Virus record (IMG/VR): IMGVR_UViG_3300010397_000008
Location: 1 to 63,956 of that record
Length of the DNA stretch: 63,956 nucleotides
Reading direction: 5' to 3' (one strand)
Source of the DNA: a virus
Shown: positions 13,999 through 21,728 of the stretch, piece after piece
How the letters are laid out: every line of letters begins with the position of its first letter
Position numbering within the stretch: the first letter of the stretch is position 1
Program-made: the position numbers and the translations under genes
Notes under the pieces: generated by a model
Database searches by the model: none
What the model saw: the letters and a program-made list of their open reading frames with translations, nothing else
What the model was told of the DNA's origin: nothing

Positions 13999-14023
13999 AA
14001 ACTTGATTATATTAATCAAGTTT
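13999..14023. promoter_or_regulatory. Perfect 10-bp inverted repeat downstream of a leftward promoter
   Basis: AAACTTGATT and AATCAAGTTT are separated by five bases. The element lies about 10-35 bases after the predicted leftward transcription start, in AT-rich DNA. It could be an operator for a dimeric repressor or a hairpin in the leader RNA; the weak AT-only stem argues for an operator. Confidence 0.6.
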
Positions 14024-14039
14024 TAAATCCATCTCTATA

Positions 14040-14067
14040 TACCTAATGCTAAATTTGCGTGTGTCAA
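14040..14067 (-). promoter_or_regulatory. Putative leftward promoter of the Acb2-like operon
   Basis: On the minus strand TTGACA (14062-14067) and TAGGTA (14040-14045) are 16 bp apart, within an AT-rich 180-bp gap. The -10 resembles the TAGGAT of the early promoters. It would drive the genes from 13924 leftward, including the Acb2-like gene. Confidence 0.65.
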
Positions 14068-14111
14068 GTGCGTTTTTTGCATGGCTGGGATTCGTGCATT
14101 CTACCCCGTTA

Positions 14112-14348
14112 TTATTTCTTTAGTTTCCAACGCACTGCCTGTCCGTCTTTGATCCGCTCGACATGGCCACGGAGCGCCATCTGATCGAGGCGGACAAGGA
14201 ACCGACCGACGAAGGTAGCACGAACGCCAGCATCCTCAATTCGCTTCTCAGAGAGCGCGATGTCGGCCAGCTCGGCGGCCGACACCGTCTCGCGGATCCT
14301 ACAGTCGAGGTCGCGGCCACGCTGGACGCCGCCATTGAACAGAAACAC
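14112..14348 (-). CDS. Truncated winged-helix regulator, about 78 aa
   Basis: Residues 10-70 (RIRETVSAAELADIALSEKR, then GRFLVRLDQMALRGHVERI) are the winged-helix half of a family of small alphaproteobacterial regulators whose N-terminal half is a coiled coil. Here that half is missing. The only start is a GTG without a ribosome binding site, and the open frame continues upstream to a TAA near 14430. The gene looks 5'-truncated at a junction with the rightward gene at 14378. Confidence 0.5.
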   Translation of the reverse strand: MFLFNGGVQRGRDLDCRIRETVSAAELADIALSEKRIEDAGVRATFVGRFLVRLDQMALRGHVERIKDGQAVRWKLKK

Positions 14349-14377
14349 ATCAGCATCGATTCCACGCGCCGCGGCGG

Positions 14378-14899
14378 TTGCTTTTTCCAGACCTTGAGGG
14401 ACGTGCGACGCTTTCCTTTTATAAGATTATTCGTGACTACATTCGGTCGCGATCGATGCGGATCGCCACGGAGTACGGCAAGCGGCTCGCCCTCAAGTCG
14501 CAGAACCTGAAGCCAGACACGCTAAAGGCGCTTGCGGAAACATACTCTTCACACTCGTTTGTTATTGATCAACACGAGGCCGAAAGCCTCTTTGAGAACG
14601 TTCGCGGGGCCAATGAGGCCGAACAGGAACTGGTGGCGGCGCTTGGCCGCTATGCCAGATTCGAGATGGCAAGACCTGCGGATCTGGTGTTTGAAGCGTT
14701 ATCTAAGGACGATGAAGTTCCAAAGGAGGCCACCGATGCCAAAAATCAGCAAGGCGGAAGCGCGGCGCCTGATGGACGAGATTCTGCGCGAGCAGATGGA
14801 GCGGCCAGCCCTGCGCCCAAGCGACAGCGACGCCGCCGCAGCCAATCCATTTCGGACGGAAACGGACGTGATCGTGCCGCGCCCGACGCCGGCTGCTGA
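14378..14899 (+). CDS. Hypothetical protein, probably N-terminally truncated
   Basis: The best available start is TTG, with no ribosome binding site. The first 110 residues look like true protein (FYKIIRDYIRSRSMRIATEY; KRLALKSQNLKPDTLKALAE; FVIDQHEAESLFENVR). After residue 120 the sequence turns low-complexity where the next gene begins in another frame with its own strong ribosome binding site. The gene meets the truncated regulator head to head. It may be the C-terminal part of a larger host or phage protein. Confidence 0.45.
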   Translation: MLFPDLEGRATLSFYKIIRDYIRSRSMRIATEYGKRLALKSQNLKPDTLKALAETYSSHSFVIDQHEAESLFENVRGANEAEQELVAALGRYARFEMARPADLVFEALSKDDEVPKEATDAKNQQGGSAAPDGRDSARADGAASPAPKRQRRRRSQSISDGNGRDRAAPDAGC

Positions 14900-14924
14900 C
14901 GATCGTGACAACGCGCGGGTCTGA
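14736..14924 (+). CDS. Hypothetical small protein, 62 aa
   Basis: AAAGGAGG lies seven bases before the ATG, one of the best ribosome binding sites in the region. The peptide begins with a charged helix (MPKISKAEARRLMDEILREQ) and ends in Pro/Asp-rich sequence. It overlaps the preceding ORF in another frame. Function unknown. Confidence 0.55.
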   Translation: MPKISKAEARRLMDEILREQMERPALRPSDSDAAAANPFRTETDVIVPRPTPAADDRDNARV

Positions 14925-14955
14925 TTGGCGCGCTGTCGCGATCGTTGGAGGGGCT

Positions 14956-14979
14956 GATGCCGATCACCGGGCATCTTTA
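14956..14979. terminator. Weak candidate terminator hairpin between convergent genes
   Basis: GATGCC (14956-14961) and GGCATC (14970-14975) can pair around eight bases and are followed by TTTA. The site lies between the end of rightward genes and the stop of the leftward holin candidate. The stem is short, so this is only a candidate. Confidence 0.3.
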
Positions 14980-15351
14980 GCGCCTCGCCACCGTCACAAG
15001 CGCCCCCGGCATCGGTGCCGCAGCGGTCGCGGCATCCGCCAGAGCGACCCCCTCGGCGGTCGGCATCGTCTCCACTTTCGCGACCTCCGGCATCTTCGCA
15101 ACCGTGGCGACCAGATTGGCCTGCTTGTGCGTGATGACGCCCCAGGTGCCGGATGCCGCCACGCCGAGCGAGCCGACGGCCATCAGCACCAGCGTCGTCG
15201 CGGTGCTGATAAACTGCTCATTTGACAAGATCGCCGTCACCTGTGCCTGGGAAATCCAGCCCTTCGCGACGGCCCATGTCGCGAGCGAGGAACCGGCCGC
15301 GGTAATGAGCGTGCGCCAAGCGCTGTTGATCTGTTCCTGTGACGGGTTCAT
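14977..15351 (-). CDS. Putative holin (Pam3-gp28-like plan)
   Basis: The 124-residue protein starts with EQINSAWRTLITAAGSSLAT, followed by WAVAKGWISQAQVTAIL. A hydrophobic segment (ISTATTLVLMAVGSLGVAAS) and W-G-V then lead to a tail of short repeats around VA...P.V.KV. This order fits holin-like proteins of alphaproteobacterial phages. It would open the inner membrane at lysis. Spanin candidates follow in the same leftward cassette. Assignment rests on membrane pattern and context. Confidence 0.6.
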   Translation of the reverse strand: MNPSQEQINSAWRTLITAAGSSLATWAVAKGWISQAQVTAILSNEQFISTATTLVLMAVGSLGVAASGTWGVITHKQANLVATVAKMPEVAKVETMPTAEGVALADAATAAAPMPGALVTVARR

Positions 15352-15593
15352 ATCGCCTCATCCTTTGCTGGCGCGTTGAGGATCATATCACGTTCCGCGC
15401 GAAACTCGGCGATCCGCGCGGAGATGGTTGCAGCATCCTCCACCGCGTATTCCCGACGCGCCGGCTCGGGCCGCAATGCCTCTTTCCCCCATTGCGGCAC
15501 GCACGGTTGAGCGACGCGCGCATGGTGGACAGAAGTGGTGCCGCAGTGGACGCAACGCTGGCTCAGCGGTTCAAACTCGTGCTCGTTCGTCAC
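15348..15593 (-). CDS. Hypothetical protein with CxxC motif, 81 aa
   Basis: GTG start in a GTGA overlap. Residues 14-31 (CVHCGTTSVHHARVAQPC) form a possible zinc site. The C-terminal half (TISARIAEFRAERDMILN) is helical. The stop overlaps the holin ATG as ATGA. Function unknown; it is part of the lysis cassette by position. Confidence 0.6.
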   Translation of the reverse strand: MTNEHEFEPLSQRCVHCGTTSVHHARVAQPCVPQWGKEALRPEPARREYAVEDAATISARIAEFRAERDMILNAPAKDEAI

Positions 15594-16096
15594 GGCGCCC
15601 GCCCCTTGAACGCGTTGAGGGCAAGGGTCGAGAGCGCGATCAGCAGCATCAACCCGGCGACGATCCACCCCAGCATGTCGCCCCGCCCGCCGCTCTGCCC
15701 GCCGCTCTCCCACCGGAATTGCTCTAACTTTGCTGTCCGTTCCGAGAGGTCGGTCTTGACCTCCTTCAACTGCGTCGCCAGCAGCATCGAGGATGCGTCC
15801 ACGTTCGCGCGGATGACCCTCGCCAGTTCCAGATCGAAAATCTGCTTCTGCGCGGCCAACTCGTTGAGCCGGCGCGTCTCGGCGTCCCGCATCGCGTTCT
15901 GATACTTGCCCTCGGCGGTCCGCAGGTCATCCTGCCGCTTGTTGGCCGCTTCGGAGAGCGCCTTCACGTTCTCGGTCGGGTCGATCACCTGACCGCCACG
16001 AGCATCAACGCCGATGCCAGGCCGCCCCGGCACGGGGTCTTGAGCGCCTGCCGGGATGCAGATCAACAGGAACAAGACGGCCCAAGCGGCGATCAT
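15590..16096 (-). CDS. Exported coiled-coil protein with C-terminal transmembrane helix
   Basis: Residues 1-19 look like a signal peptide (AWAVLFLLICIPAGAQ). Residues 40-130 are a long coiled coil (LSEAANKRQDDLRTAEGKYQ and onward), and residues 145-162 (LGWIVAGLMLLIALSTLAL) a transmembrane helix. That leaves the coiled coil in the periplasm. It lies between the spanin-like pair and the holin and probably belongs to the lysis machinery, perhaps as an envelope-spanning part. Confidence 0.6.
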   Translation of the reverse strand: MIAAWAVLFLLICIPAGAQDPVPGRPGIGVDARGGQVIDPTENVKALSEAANKRQDDLRTAEGKYQNAMRDAETRRLNELAAQKQIFDLELARVIRANVDASSMLLATQLKEVKTDLSERTAKLEQFRWESGGQSGGRGDMLGWIVAGLMLLIALSTLALNAFKGRAP

Positions 16097-16299
16097 TGCC
16101 TGTTATCCTTCCTCTCCAACAGCAGACGCAGGCGACGGATTTCCAACAGCATGCTGTCGATCTGTCTCTGTCGCTCCTTGTGCGGGGGCTCTCTTTTGAC
16201 CGTCTCCGATCCAGCGCGCGTCGCGCTCGCTGGCGGCAGCGCGGGTTGCTCGCACGCAATCAGGACGGACAACAGGACGCAGCATGCCAGCATTCTCAT
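16093..16299 (-). CDS. Small lipoprotein, o-spanin (Rz1-like) candidate
   Basis: The start MRMLACCVLLSVLIAC gives a lipoprotein signal with the lipobox ending at Cys16. After a Pro-rich stretch the C-terminal half is a charged helix (KERQRQIDSMLLEIRRLRLL). A 68-residue, outer-membrane-anchored protein next to a single-span coiled-coil partner is the usual o-spanin plan. Both its ends are ATGA overlaps. Not proven by homology. Confidence 0.55.
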   Translation of the reverse strand: MRMLACCVLLSVLIACEQPALPPASATRAGSETVKREPPHKERQRQIDSMLLEIRRLRLLLERKDNRQ

Positions 16300-16598
16300 C
16301 GCTTCGTATTGGCCCGGTTCTCCCTGAAAATTTCAAGTTGCGTGTCGATCCGGGCGAGGGTCTTTGAGGCGTCAACCAAATTTTGCGTCACGACGCGCTG
16401 ATCCTGGCGCTGATCCGAAATGTCTTTTTCCTGGCGCTCCAAGCGGGTGAGTATCTGCGCCATCGTCGCGTTGGTGGTGATCGCCCAATACGCAAGGGGC
16501 AACCCGATCGTCGCAAGCAGCAGTAGCACTTGGATCGCGTGCCCGAGCCAATCGCGCTGCCGCACCATCATCCGAGGGTTTTCCCCGTGTGATGTCAT
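16296..16598 (-). CDS. Single-span coiled-coil protein, i-spanin (Rz-like) candidate
   Basis: Residues 20-40 (AIQVLLLLATIGLPLAYW) form one transmembrane helix. Residues 45-95 (MAQILTRLERQEKDISDQRQ and onward) form a periplasmic coiled coil. It directly precedes, with an ATGA overlap, the small lipoprotein, which matches the i-spanin/o-spanin order. Together they would fuse inner and outer membranes at lysis. Confidence 0.55.
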   Translation of the reverse strand: MTSHGENPRMMVRQRDWLGHAIQVLLLLATIGLPLAYWAITTNATMAQILTRLERQEKDISDQRQDQRVVTQNLVDASKTLARIDTQLEIFRENRANTKR

Positions 16599-16641
16599 CG
16601 CTCAACCGCCCCGCACGCCGACGGACGGCCGGACATCTGCC

Positions 16642-16830
16642 TCAAACAACTCCCGAATAACTCTTACGACTGATGATCCGCCAAACCGTGTCTCGGGAGC
16701 AGCCCAAGATAAGAGCCAGTTCCGTTGTGCCTTGTCCTTGTTCCCGTTGGCGCCTGATACGGCGCACGGTGGCATTCGTAAAGCGGGCACGAGGATGCCG
16801 TTCGTCCTTTGAGGAAACATTGTCATTCAC
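16642..16830 (-). CDS. Helix-turn-helix protein, 62 aa
   Basis: GTG start in a GTGA overlap. Residues 18-58 (ATVRRIRRQREQGQGTTELA, then LILGCSRDTVWRIISRKSY) form a clear helix-turn-helix of the resolvase or Trp-repressor-like kind (T.ELA..LG.SR.TV..I). It could regulate late genes. Its place between lysis and fibre genes is unusual. Confidence 0.65.
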   Translation of the reverse strand: MNDNVSSKDERHPRARFTNATVRRIRRQREQGQGTTELALILGCSRDTVWRIISRKSYSGVV

Positions 16831-17174
16831 CACGCCCTCGCCGGTATCGCGCATTGTGTATTGCTCGAATAGACCCGCACTCGGCCGGTGTGCTTATCGG
16901 TCGTGAACACCGAACCCTGTGCGCCATTGGCTGAAGCCCCCGCCATCGGGTACGCCGTGGGAGTTCCCTTTTCCGCCGCATCATCCAGGACAAGAATTGC
17001 CCCGGCCGCGCAAGAAACCATAAGCTCAACACCGAGACGATGCTCATTCGCAGGGATAGTCACGACGAGCGCGAGACCAGCAAAAGACACTGGGTTGGCG
17101 CTGTAGTCGATACCATCATTACCTGCTAAACTAATAGTCGGAACGATGGCGGCGGCGAGAAAGAGAGCCCTCAC
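16827..17174 (-). CDS. Small exported protein, 115 aa
   Basis: Residues 1-17 form a Sec signal peptide (MRALFLAAAIVPTISLAG). The rest reads as beta-rich (FAGLALVVTIPANEHRLGVE; SVFTTDKHTGRVRVYSS). Several genes in the fibre block carry such signals, which is odd for virion proteins. Function unknown. Confidence 0.6.
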   Translation of the reverse strand: MRALFLAAAIVPTISLAGNDGIDYSANPVSFAGLALVVTIPANEHRLGVELMVSCAAGAILVLDDAAEKGTPTAYPMAGASANGAQGSVFTTDKHTGRVRVYSSNTQCAIPARAW

Positions 17175-17854
17175 GGCAAGTATCCATAGAGGGTAAACAC
17201 CCCTGCCACGATAGTTCCTCCCACCGGGGCGTTGACGTTGTAGGTGCCGCTCGGCAAAAACCGAAGTGTGGTGATCGGGGTGAAGGACGGAGCAACCGTC
17301 GCATTGGGGTTGAAGCCACCAGAAATCTCTCCGCTCGTCACCGTAAACACACTTGCTCCATCGAGATCAAAAGACCTTATCGGACCAGAAACCTTCGCCA
17401 GATCGGTCGCCGTACCAGGAACGATGGTCAACTCTCCCGTCATCCCGTGCTTTACCGCAGATTGCACACCTTGATACGGGAGTGGATCAATCACTGACTG
17501 ATTTGCGGTGTAATCACCATCGGCAACTGCCGATGTGCTAGGTTTAATAGTTTTCGCAACCAAACCCCCAAAGTAGCTGTCATGGTTCACCAGGTCATTT
17601 ACAAAGCTGACCCCGCCGTTCTGACTAAACGCCATGATGGGATAGTCCTCGGCGTCCAGAAACAGCCCGTGCCATTCCAGCTTGAAGTACGAATATCGCG
17701 CTGACAGTGGGAAGTCGATGTATGAGGCCGGCGTCGTAATCGTGACGGTGGATATTTTGACAATGCCGGGCGATCCGCCGGGGGTCGGTTGCGCGTCCGC
17801 TGCCCCGGACAGCAGCGTCAGAAACGCAAAAACGGCGGCGAACAGAGCGCGCAT
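17171..17854 (-). CDS. Exported beta-rich virion-associated protein, 227 aa
   Basis: A signal peptide (MRALFAAVFAFLTLLSGAAD) is followed by many short strands (FKLEWHGLFLDAEDYPIMAF; NGGVSFVNDLV) and ends in LRFLPSGTYNVNAPVGGTI. The Y..F....LF.DAE....R or .F..NGG.SF pattern is common in receptor-binding or fibre-tip proteins. It overlaps the next gene by ATGA. Role inferred from context. Confidence 0.5.
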   Translation of the reverse strand: MRALFAAVFAFLTLLSGAADAQPTPGGSPGIVKISTVTITTPASYIDFPLSARYSYFKLEWHGLFLDAEDYPIMAFSQNGGVSFVNDLVNHDSYFGGLVAKTIKPSTSAVADGDYTANQSVIDPLPYQGVQSAVKHGMTGELTIVPGTATDLAKVSGPIRSFDLDGASVFTVTSGEISGGFNPNATVAPSFTPITTLRFLPSGTYNVNAPVGGTIVAGVFTLYGYLP

Positions 17855-17896
17855 CGGACGTTCCCCTCTATTTCCCCAGGTGAAAGGCGCGGGCCA

Positions 17897-20071
17897 TCAC
17901 ACGTCGAGGTCGATCAGCGATGCCCCGGTAGCGAGGAATGTGATGCCCGTGAGCGATGTCCAGGTGGCGTCGAAATCAGTGGCCGTGACGATGCCGGCCG
18001 TGTCGATTGATACCGAGCCAGCGGTCCCCGCCGCCTTCTGCACGGTGCTGACGATCGCGCCCGGCGGCCGGTAGCCAGCCGGCAGGACGAATACGGTGTC
18101 CGTGAGCGTGCCGTTCCTGACCGAGCCGCCGATCGTGACCTGGCCGGTCTTGGCGCGGGTGAAATAGGCGTGCTGCTGGATGACCTGTACACCCAGGACG
18201 GTCGCCACGCCGGGATCGGTGGTCATCACCGCGACCAGAGTGCTCCCGGCCGTTCCGGCAATCGTCACGAACGCCCCGTTGTAGCCGGTCGGCGTCATTC
18301 CGCCGATCACGAACCCGACGCCAACGCCGAGGCCGTGCGGGGTAGTGGTGGTGTACGTGACCTGACCGCCGCTGGTGCTGGCCCAACTGGCGGCGGTAAT
18401 CACGTCGTCCATGTTCTCCCAACTGTTTTCCAGCACCGGAGACCGGAAAATACCCATCGTCGCGACTGCGCCCGGAACACCCGGCGTCGCACCGTCAACC
18501 TCAACTACTTGGGCGGTAAACGTCGTCGCGCTGACCGCGATCTCATTCATGCCGACGTTGGTGTACTGAGCATTGTTCTCGATGTAGATGCCCGCGCCCG
18601 TTGGCGATCCATCGCCGCGGCCGGACCTGATCGTATTGTCGTCGATGTCCGCGCCGATGCAGCGGCCGATCCGCACAGCCTTGGTGACGGTCGCCGTGCC
18701 GAAAATGCCGATATGGTTGCCATGCAATTCGGGGAAGGGCATCGGCTGGCTCGACCCATCGAAATCGACGACCGCGCCGTTGACGGTCCCGGCGCCATGC
18801 GACTGCTCGATGTTGTTGTTGGTGAGCTTTGGCAGACGCCCGCTCGCCATGAAAAACGCGCCACCATCGGCGTCGATGTTGCAATCGTTCATGTGGAAAA
18901 GAGCGGCATTGCCGGATGTGTCCGCTTCGTAGACCTTGACGCCGGTGCGTCCGCTCCCGATTGTCGAACGGATGATCGTTTCGTCCAAGACAACGCTGTC
19001 GCCCGCCTCGGATAGCTCGATGCCCTCCCAAAAGGCGCAGTGATGGATTATCGAGTTCGATGGGTTTCCTTGAATGTTGATGGTCGGGTTGTTCTCGATC
19101 TTCATCGAGATATCGAGGCCGCCGGGCAGGCAATAGACCCCGTGCATGTCCAACTTGTTGAAATTTTGTGTCAGACCATCCTGACCGCCAAAGACGATGT
19201 GCATTGCTTTTCCGCAGCGCGCCGCCGCATTCTGGTCGAGCGGGGTCAGGATGATGTCGCCGACCTCCATAAATTCGAGATATGCGCCCGCGTCGGCCAC
19301 GATTTGCAACAGGGTCGCCGAACTGGATACCGTGGAGAGCGGCCCGAGCACCGTGAGGTTGCGGGTTTCCCCGACGAACGAGGCCCCGCGGTTACGGATG
19401 CAATACCCGCCGTCAGGGTGCTCGCCCACCCGGTACGTCTTGCCGAGGAAGCACAGTCGGAGTGCGTTCGAATAGGCGTACTCGAAGGCCGCCTGTATCT
19501 GCGACCGCTCATCGAGCCCGGTGCCGAGCGCCCCGTAGACATCGACGTACAGGTTTTGTTGCTGCGGCAATAGCTGCCACCGACCCGCCGAGCCAGGGTC
19601 GATGCTGGTCGGCTTGATGATAGCCCCACCGTCATCGGCCGCGGTGGAAGTCGCCTGGTAGCCATAAATCGAGGCCGCCTTGTCGCCGGCGACGTAATAT
19701 CCCGTCACCATGACAAACGAGATCGTGGTCGGGATCGTCGCCGCTCGGAGTTCCGCGATTGTCCCGAACCATGCCAGCGACGGCAGCGCGGGGGGCCAAA
19801 TCAAAAACGGTTGGCGCAGCCACGCGCCCGGCCCGCTCCCATTCGGGACGATAACGGACAGGTCGTCGTCAGCGGCGGTCGCCGCGGAGTTCCAATAAAA
19901 CCAGCCGCCGTTCCCGTCGCCGACTGCGGCGCCGCCCTTGACGACGACCGCCATGCCATCGACGCCGATAAAGGCGCGCATGTCGCTGAACGTATTGCAG
20001 ATTTGGGGGAACGTGTTGAGATTGTCGCCAGTTACCGATGGCCCCCCATCCACGTAGACGGCATTGGTCAT
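17897..20071 (-). CDS. Tailspike with beta-helix domain
   Basis: The N-terminal 170 residues (MTNAVYVDGG; GAWLRQPFLIWPPALPSLAW) form the particle-binding part. Residues 180-560 show the GALGTGLDERSQIQAAFEYA start typical of pectate-lyase-like right-handed beta-helices, followed by repeated N-x-I ladder strands (NCNIDADGG; NNNIEQSHGAG; NHIGIFG; NTIRSGRGDG). A strand-rich C-terminal trimerisation part ends the protein. It probably binds and perhaps cleaves a surface polysaccharide. At 724 residues it is the largest fibre-block protein after the 850-aa tail protein. Confidence 0.75.
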   Translation of the reverse strand: MTNAVYVDGGPSVTGDNLNTFPQICNTFSDMRAFIGVDGMAVVVKGGAAVGDGNGGWFYWNSAATAADDDLSVIVPNGSGPGAWLRQPFLIWPPALPSLAWFGTIAELRAATIPTTISFVMVTGYYVAGDKAASIYGYQATSTAADDGGAIIKPTSIDPGSAGRWQLLPQQQNLYVDVYGALGTGLDERSQIQAAFEYAYSNALRLCFLGKTYRVGEHPDGGYCIRNRGASFVGETRNLTVLGPLSTVSSSATLLQIVADAGAYLEFMEVGDIILTPLDQNAAARCGKAMHIVFGGQDGLTQNFNKLDMHGVYCLPGGLDISMKIENNPTINIQGNPSNSIIHHCAFWEGIELSEAGDSVVLDETIIRSTIGSGRTGVKVYEADTSGNAALFHMNDCNIDADGGAFFMASGRLPKLTNNNIEQSHGAGTVNGAVVDFDGSSQPMPFPELHGNHIGIFGTATVTKAVRIGRCIGADIDDNTIRSGRGDGSPTGAGIYIENNAQYTNVGMNEIAVSATTFTAQVVEVDGATPGVPGAVATMGIFRSPVLENSWENMDDVITAASWASTSGGQVTYTTTTPHGLGVGVGFVIGGMTPTGYNGAFVTIAGTAGSTLVAVMTTDPGVATVLGVQVIQQHAYFTRAKTGQVTIGGSVRNGTLTDTVFVLPAGYRPPGAIVSTVQKAAGTAGSVSIDTAGIVTATDFDATWTSLTGITFLATGASLIDLDV

Positions 20072-20077
20072 GGCGGC

Positions 20078-20734
20078 TTAATCCATCCACTTGCAGGCAA
20101 AGGCTGTCGAGCCTGTTGCGCAGAAGATCGACACCTGGTCGGTCGGGCAGGCCGTGCCGTTGACGTAGTAGCTGCCGCCGCTCGACAGCACCCATATCCC
20201 CGACGTGGCGCTGGGGATCGCAGCCCCGATGGGGTCTCGCAGGTCGTTGGTCATAAAGACGTATGGCGCTGCGGCATAGCCGGCGCCGGGGTCTTCGATC
20301 TCGAACGATGTCACCGCGCCGCCGGTCAGCACCGCATGCGCCTTGGCGGGCTTTTTGCCCGAGAGGTCGGTCCACCGGCCCGACGTGTTGCCCGCATCGC
20401 CCGGCGCGGGGTAGCCCGCCTGGCCGACGCCGAGATACGACGGGTTGCCGCCGTCGCCACCGCCGAGCAGTTCGACGACCGGCGGCACGGTGTAGCCGAA
20501 GCCCGCGTTGGTGATCGAGAACCCCGTTACCTTGCCGTTGGTCAGCGAGCACGTCGCCCGCGCGGCGCCGAACTCGATGAACATCTCGGCGGTGCTGAGA
20601 TTCATCACCAGCAGCATCGAGCGGCTTTTGGCGACCGGCAACAGCAGTTGCGGCGTCCCGCCGGTGCCGATCGTCCCCGAGGCGTCATAGAACGGGTGGC
20701 GGGTCTGTTGGCCGCTGGCTCCGACGAGTTTCAT
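20078..20734 (-). CDS. Structural protein carrying two GxGYxxPP repeats, 218 aa
   Basis: GGAGG lies ten bases before the ATG. The N-terminal 60 residues (LLLPVAKSRSMLLVMNLSTA) resemble a carbohydrate- or tail-adaptor strand domain. Two units, NAGFGYTVPPVVELLGGG and DPGAGYAAAPYVF, belong to the repeat family that fills the proteins at 34005 and 40239. It is likely a tail or capsid accessory protein. Confidence 0.55.
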   Translation of the reverse strand: MKLVGASGQQTRHPFYDASGTIGTGGTPQLLLPVAKSRSMLLVMNLSTAEMFIEFGAARATCSLTNGKVTGFSITNAGFGYTVPPVVELLGGGDGGNPSYLGVGQAGYPAPGDAGNTSGRWTDLSGKKPAKAHAVLTGGAVTSFEIEDPGAGYAAAPYVFMTNDLRDPIGAAIPSATSGIWVLSSGGSYYVNGTACPTDQVSIFCATGSTAFACKWMD

Positions 20735-20750
20735 GGGGCTATCGCCTCCT

Positions 20751-21137
20751 TCAGCGGCGCCGACCGGAAAATTCGAGCCACACCAGCGGCGCGACCGCGC
20801 CGGCGCAGAACGCGACCAGCACGTAGAGCCCGGCCGCCGATTGCCACTGCATCGCCAGCACAGCGAGGACGAACGCACCGATCAGCGACAGCAGCAGTTG
20901 GAACCGCACGGCGAGGATGCGCGCGATGGCGACGAACGCGGCGTGCAGTTGGTCGCCGATGGTGGGCTTTTGGGGGACGTAGACGGTCTGTGGCGGCGGG
21001 GGCGGTGATCCCGCTATCGGGACAGGTTCGGTCGGCGGATCGACGGCACGCAACGGGGGGCGGCGCGGCCGGTCGGGGATCGCCTCAACGGCGACCCGTT
21101 CGGTTCTTGGGCCGAAGTCTTGTAACGAATCCGTCAA
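20751..21137 (-). CDS. Membrane protein with two transmembrane helices, 128 aa
   Basis: TTG is the only suitable start, with GAGGAG about ten bases upstream. A Pro-rich cytoplasmic part (PPTEPVPIAGSPPPPPQTVY) precedes two hydrophobic segments (LLLSLIGAFVLAVLAM; GLYVLVAFCAGAVAPLVWL). It may be an ejection-associated or holin-like membrane protein; the family is not known. Confidence 0.55.
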   Translation of the reverse strand: MTDSLQDFGPRTERVAVEAIPDRPRRPPLRAVDPPTEPVPIAGSPPPPPQTVYVPQKPTIGDQLHAAFVAIARILAVRFQLLLSLIGAFVLAVLAMQWQSAAGLYVLVAFCAGAVAPLVWLEFSGRRR

Positions 21138-21384
21138 TTTCGGCAGGCTCCTCGGGTTCGTCGTCCGGCGGCTTCTTGCCAGAACGCATCTGCATGTATT
21201 GGGTGCAGCTTTTCAGCAACGCGATCCGGGTCTCAAGAGACACCGCAGGGCGCGCCAAACCGGGGCCTTCCTCCGAGGGTTCCTGTGTATCACCTTTTGG
21301 CGCATCGCCGCAATCGGGGCGCTCGGCCTCGTCCAGCAGCGAAATCACGTATTTGTCGAGGCGGGCGAGCAGGGGGTCCGTCAC
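21085..21384 (-). CDS. Hypothetical protein, 99 aa
   Basis: GTG start in a GTGA overlap with the preceding gene. Helical front (DPLLARLDKYVISLLDEAER), then RIALLKSCTQYMQMRSGKK and an acidic Pro-rich end. Possibly an assembly factor; not recognised. Confidence 0.55.
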   Translation of the reverse strand: MTDPLLARLDKYVISLLDEAERPDCGDAPKGDTQEPSEEGPGLARPAVSLETRIALLKSCTQYMQMRSGKKPPDDEPEEPAEIDGFVTRLRPKNRTGRR

Positions 21385-21728
21385 AGCCAACCCGCCGCAG
21401 CCATAACGGCGTCACGAAGGTCTGCGTTGGGCAAAGGGATGGCATTTCGGCATAAATTGTAGAGGTCTTGAAACGACGGAGCGCCGCTGCCCACGGACTC
21501 ATTGACGCCCCTAATTCTCTCGGCGACAACCCACTCCGGCTCGGCTTCCTGAAGGGCGAGCACCAGTTCCACAGATGCCGCGCGCCCAAGAGAGGGGAAC
21601 GCCCCTCTCACCCTCTCCGCGCGGGCCAGCGTCTGGGCGATGAACTCCGGTGATGCGGACACACCTTCCCTTTCCGAATCCTTGCCTTGCGAGGGGCAAG
21701 GATACCAGCTTCGAGGGTATAGCTCCAC
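21381..21728 (-). CDS. Hypothetical protein, 115 aa
   Basis: The reliable part begins near SPEFIAQTLARAERVRGAFP and continues VELVLALQEAEPEWVVAERI. A GTG at 21662 is a possible true start because the first 22 residues read poorly. It is the first gene after a 560-bp region with hairpins and a palindrome. Function unknown. Confidence 0.5.
   Translation of the reverse strand: MELYPRSWYPCPSQGKDSEREGVSASPEFIAQTLARAERVRGAFPSLGRAASVELVLALQEAEPEWVVAERIRGVNESVGSGAPSFQDLYNLCRNAIPLPNADLRDAVMAAAGWL

Noticed and set aside
19811-21406. 531-residue plus-strand frame across the tailspike start and following genes
   Set aside because: Arg-rich shadow of several minus-strand genes with good starts and ATGA or GTGA links.
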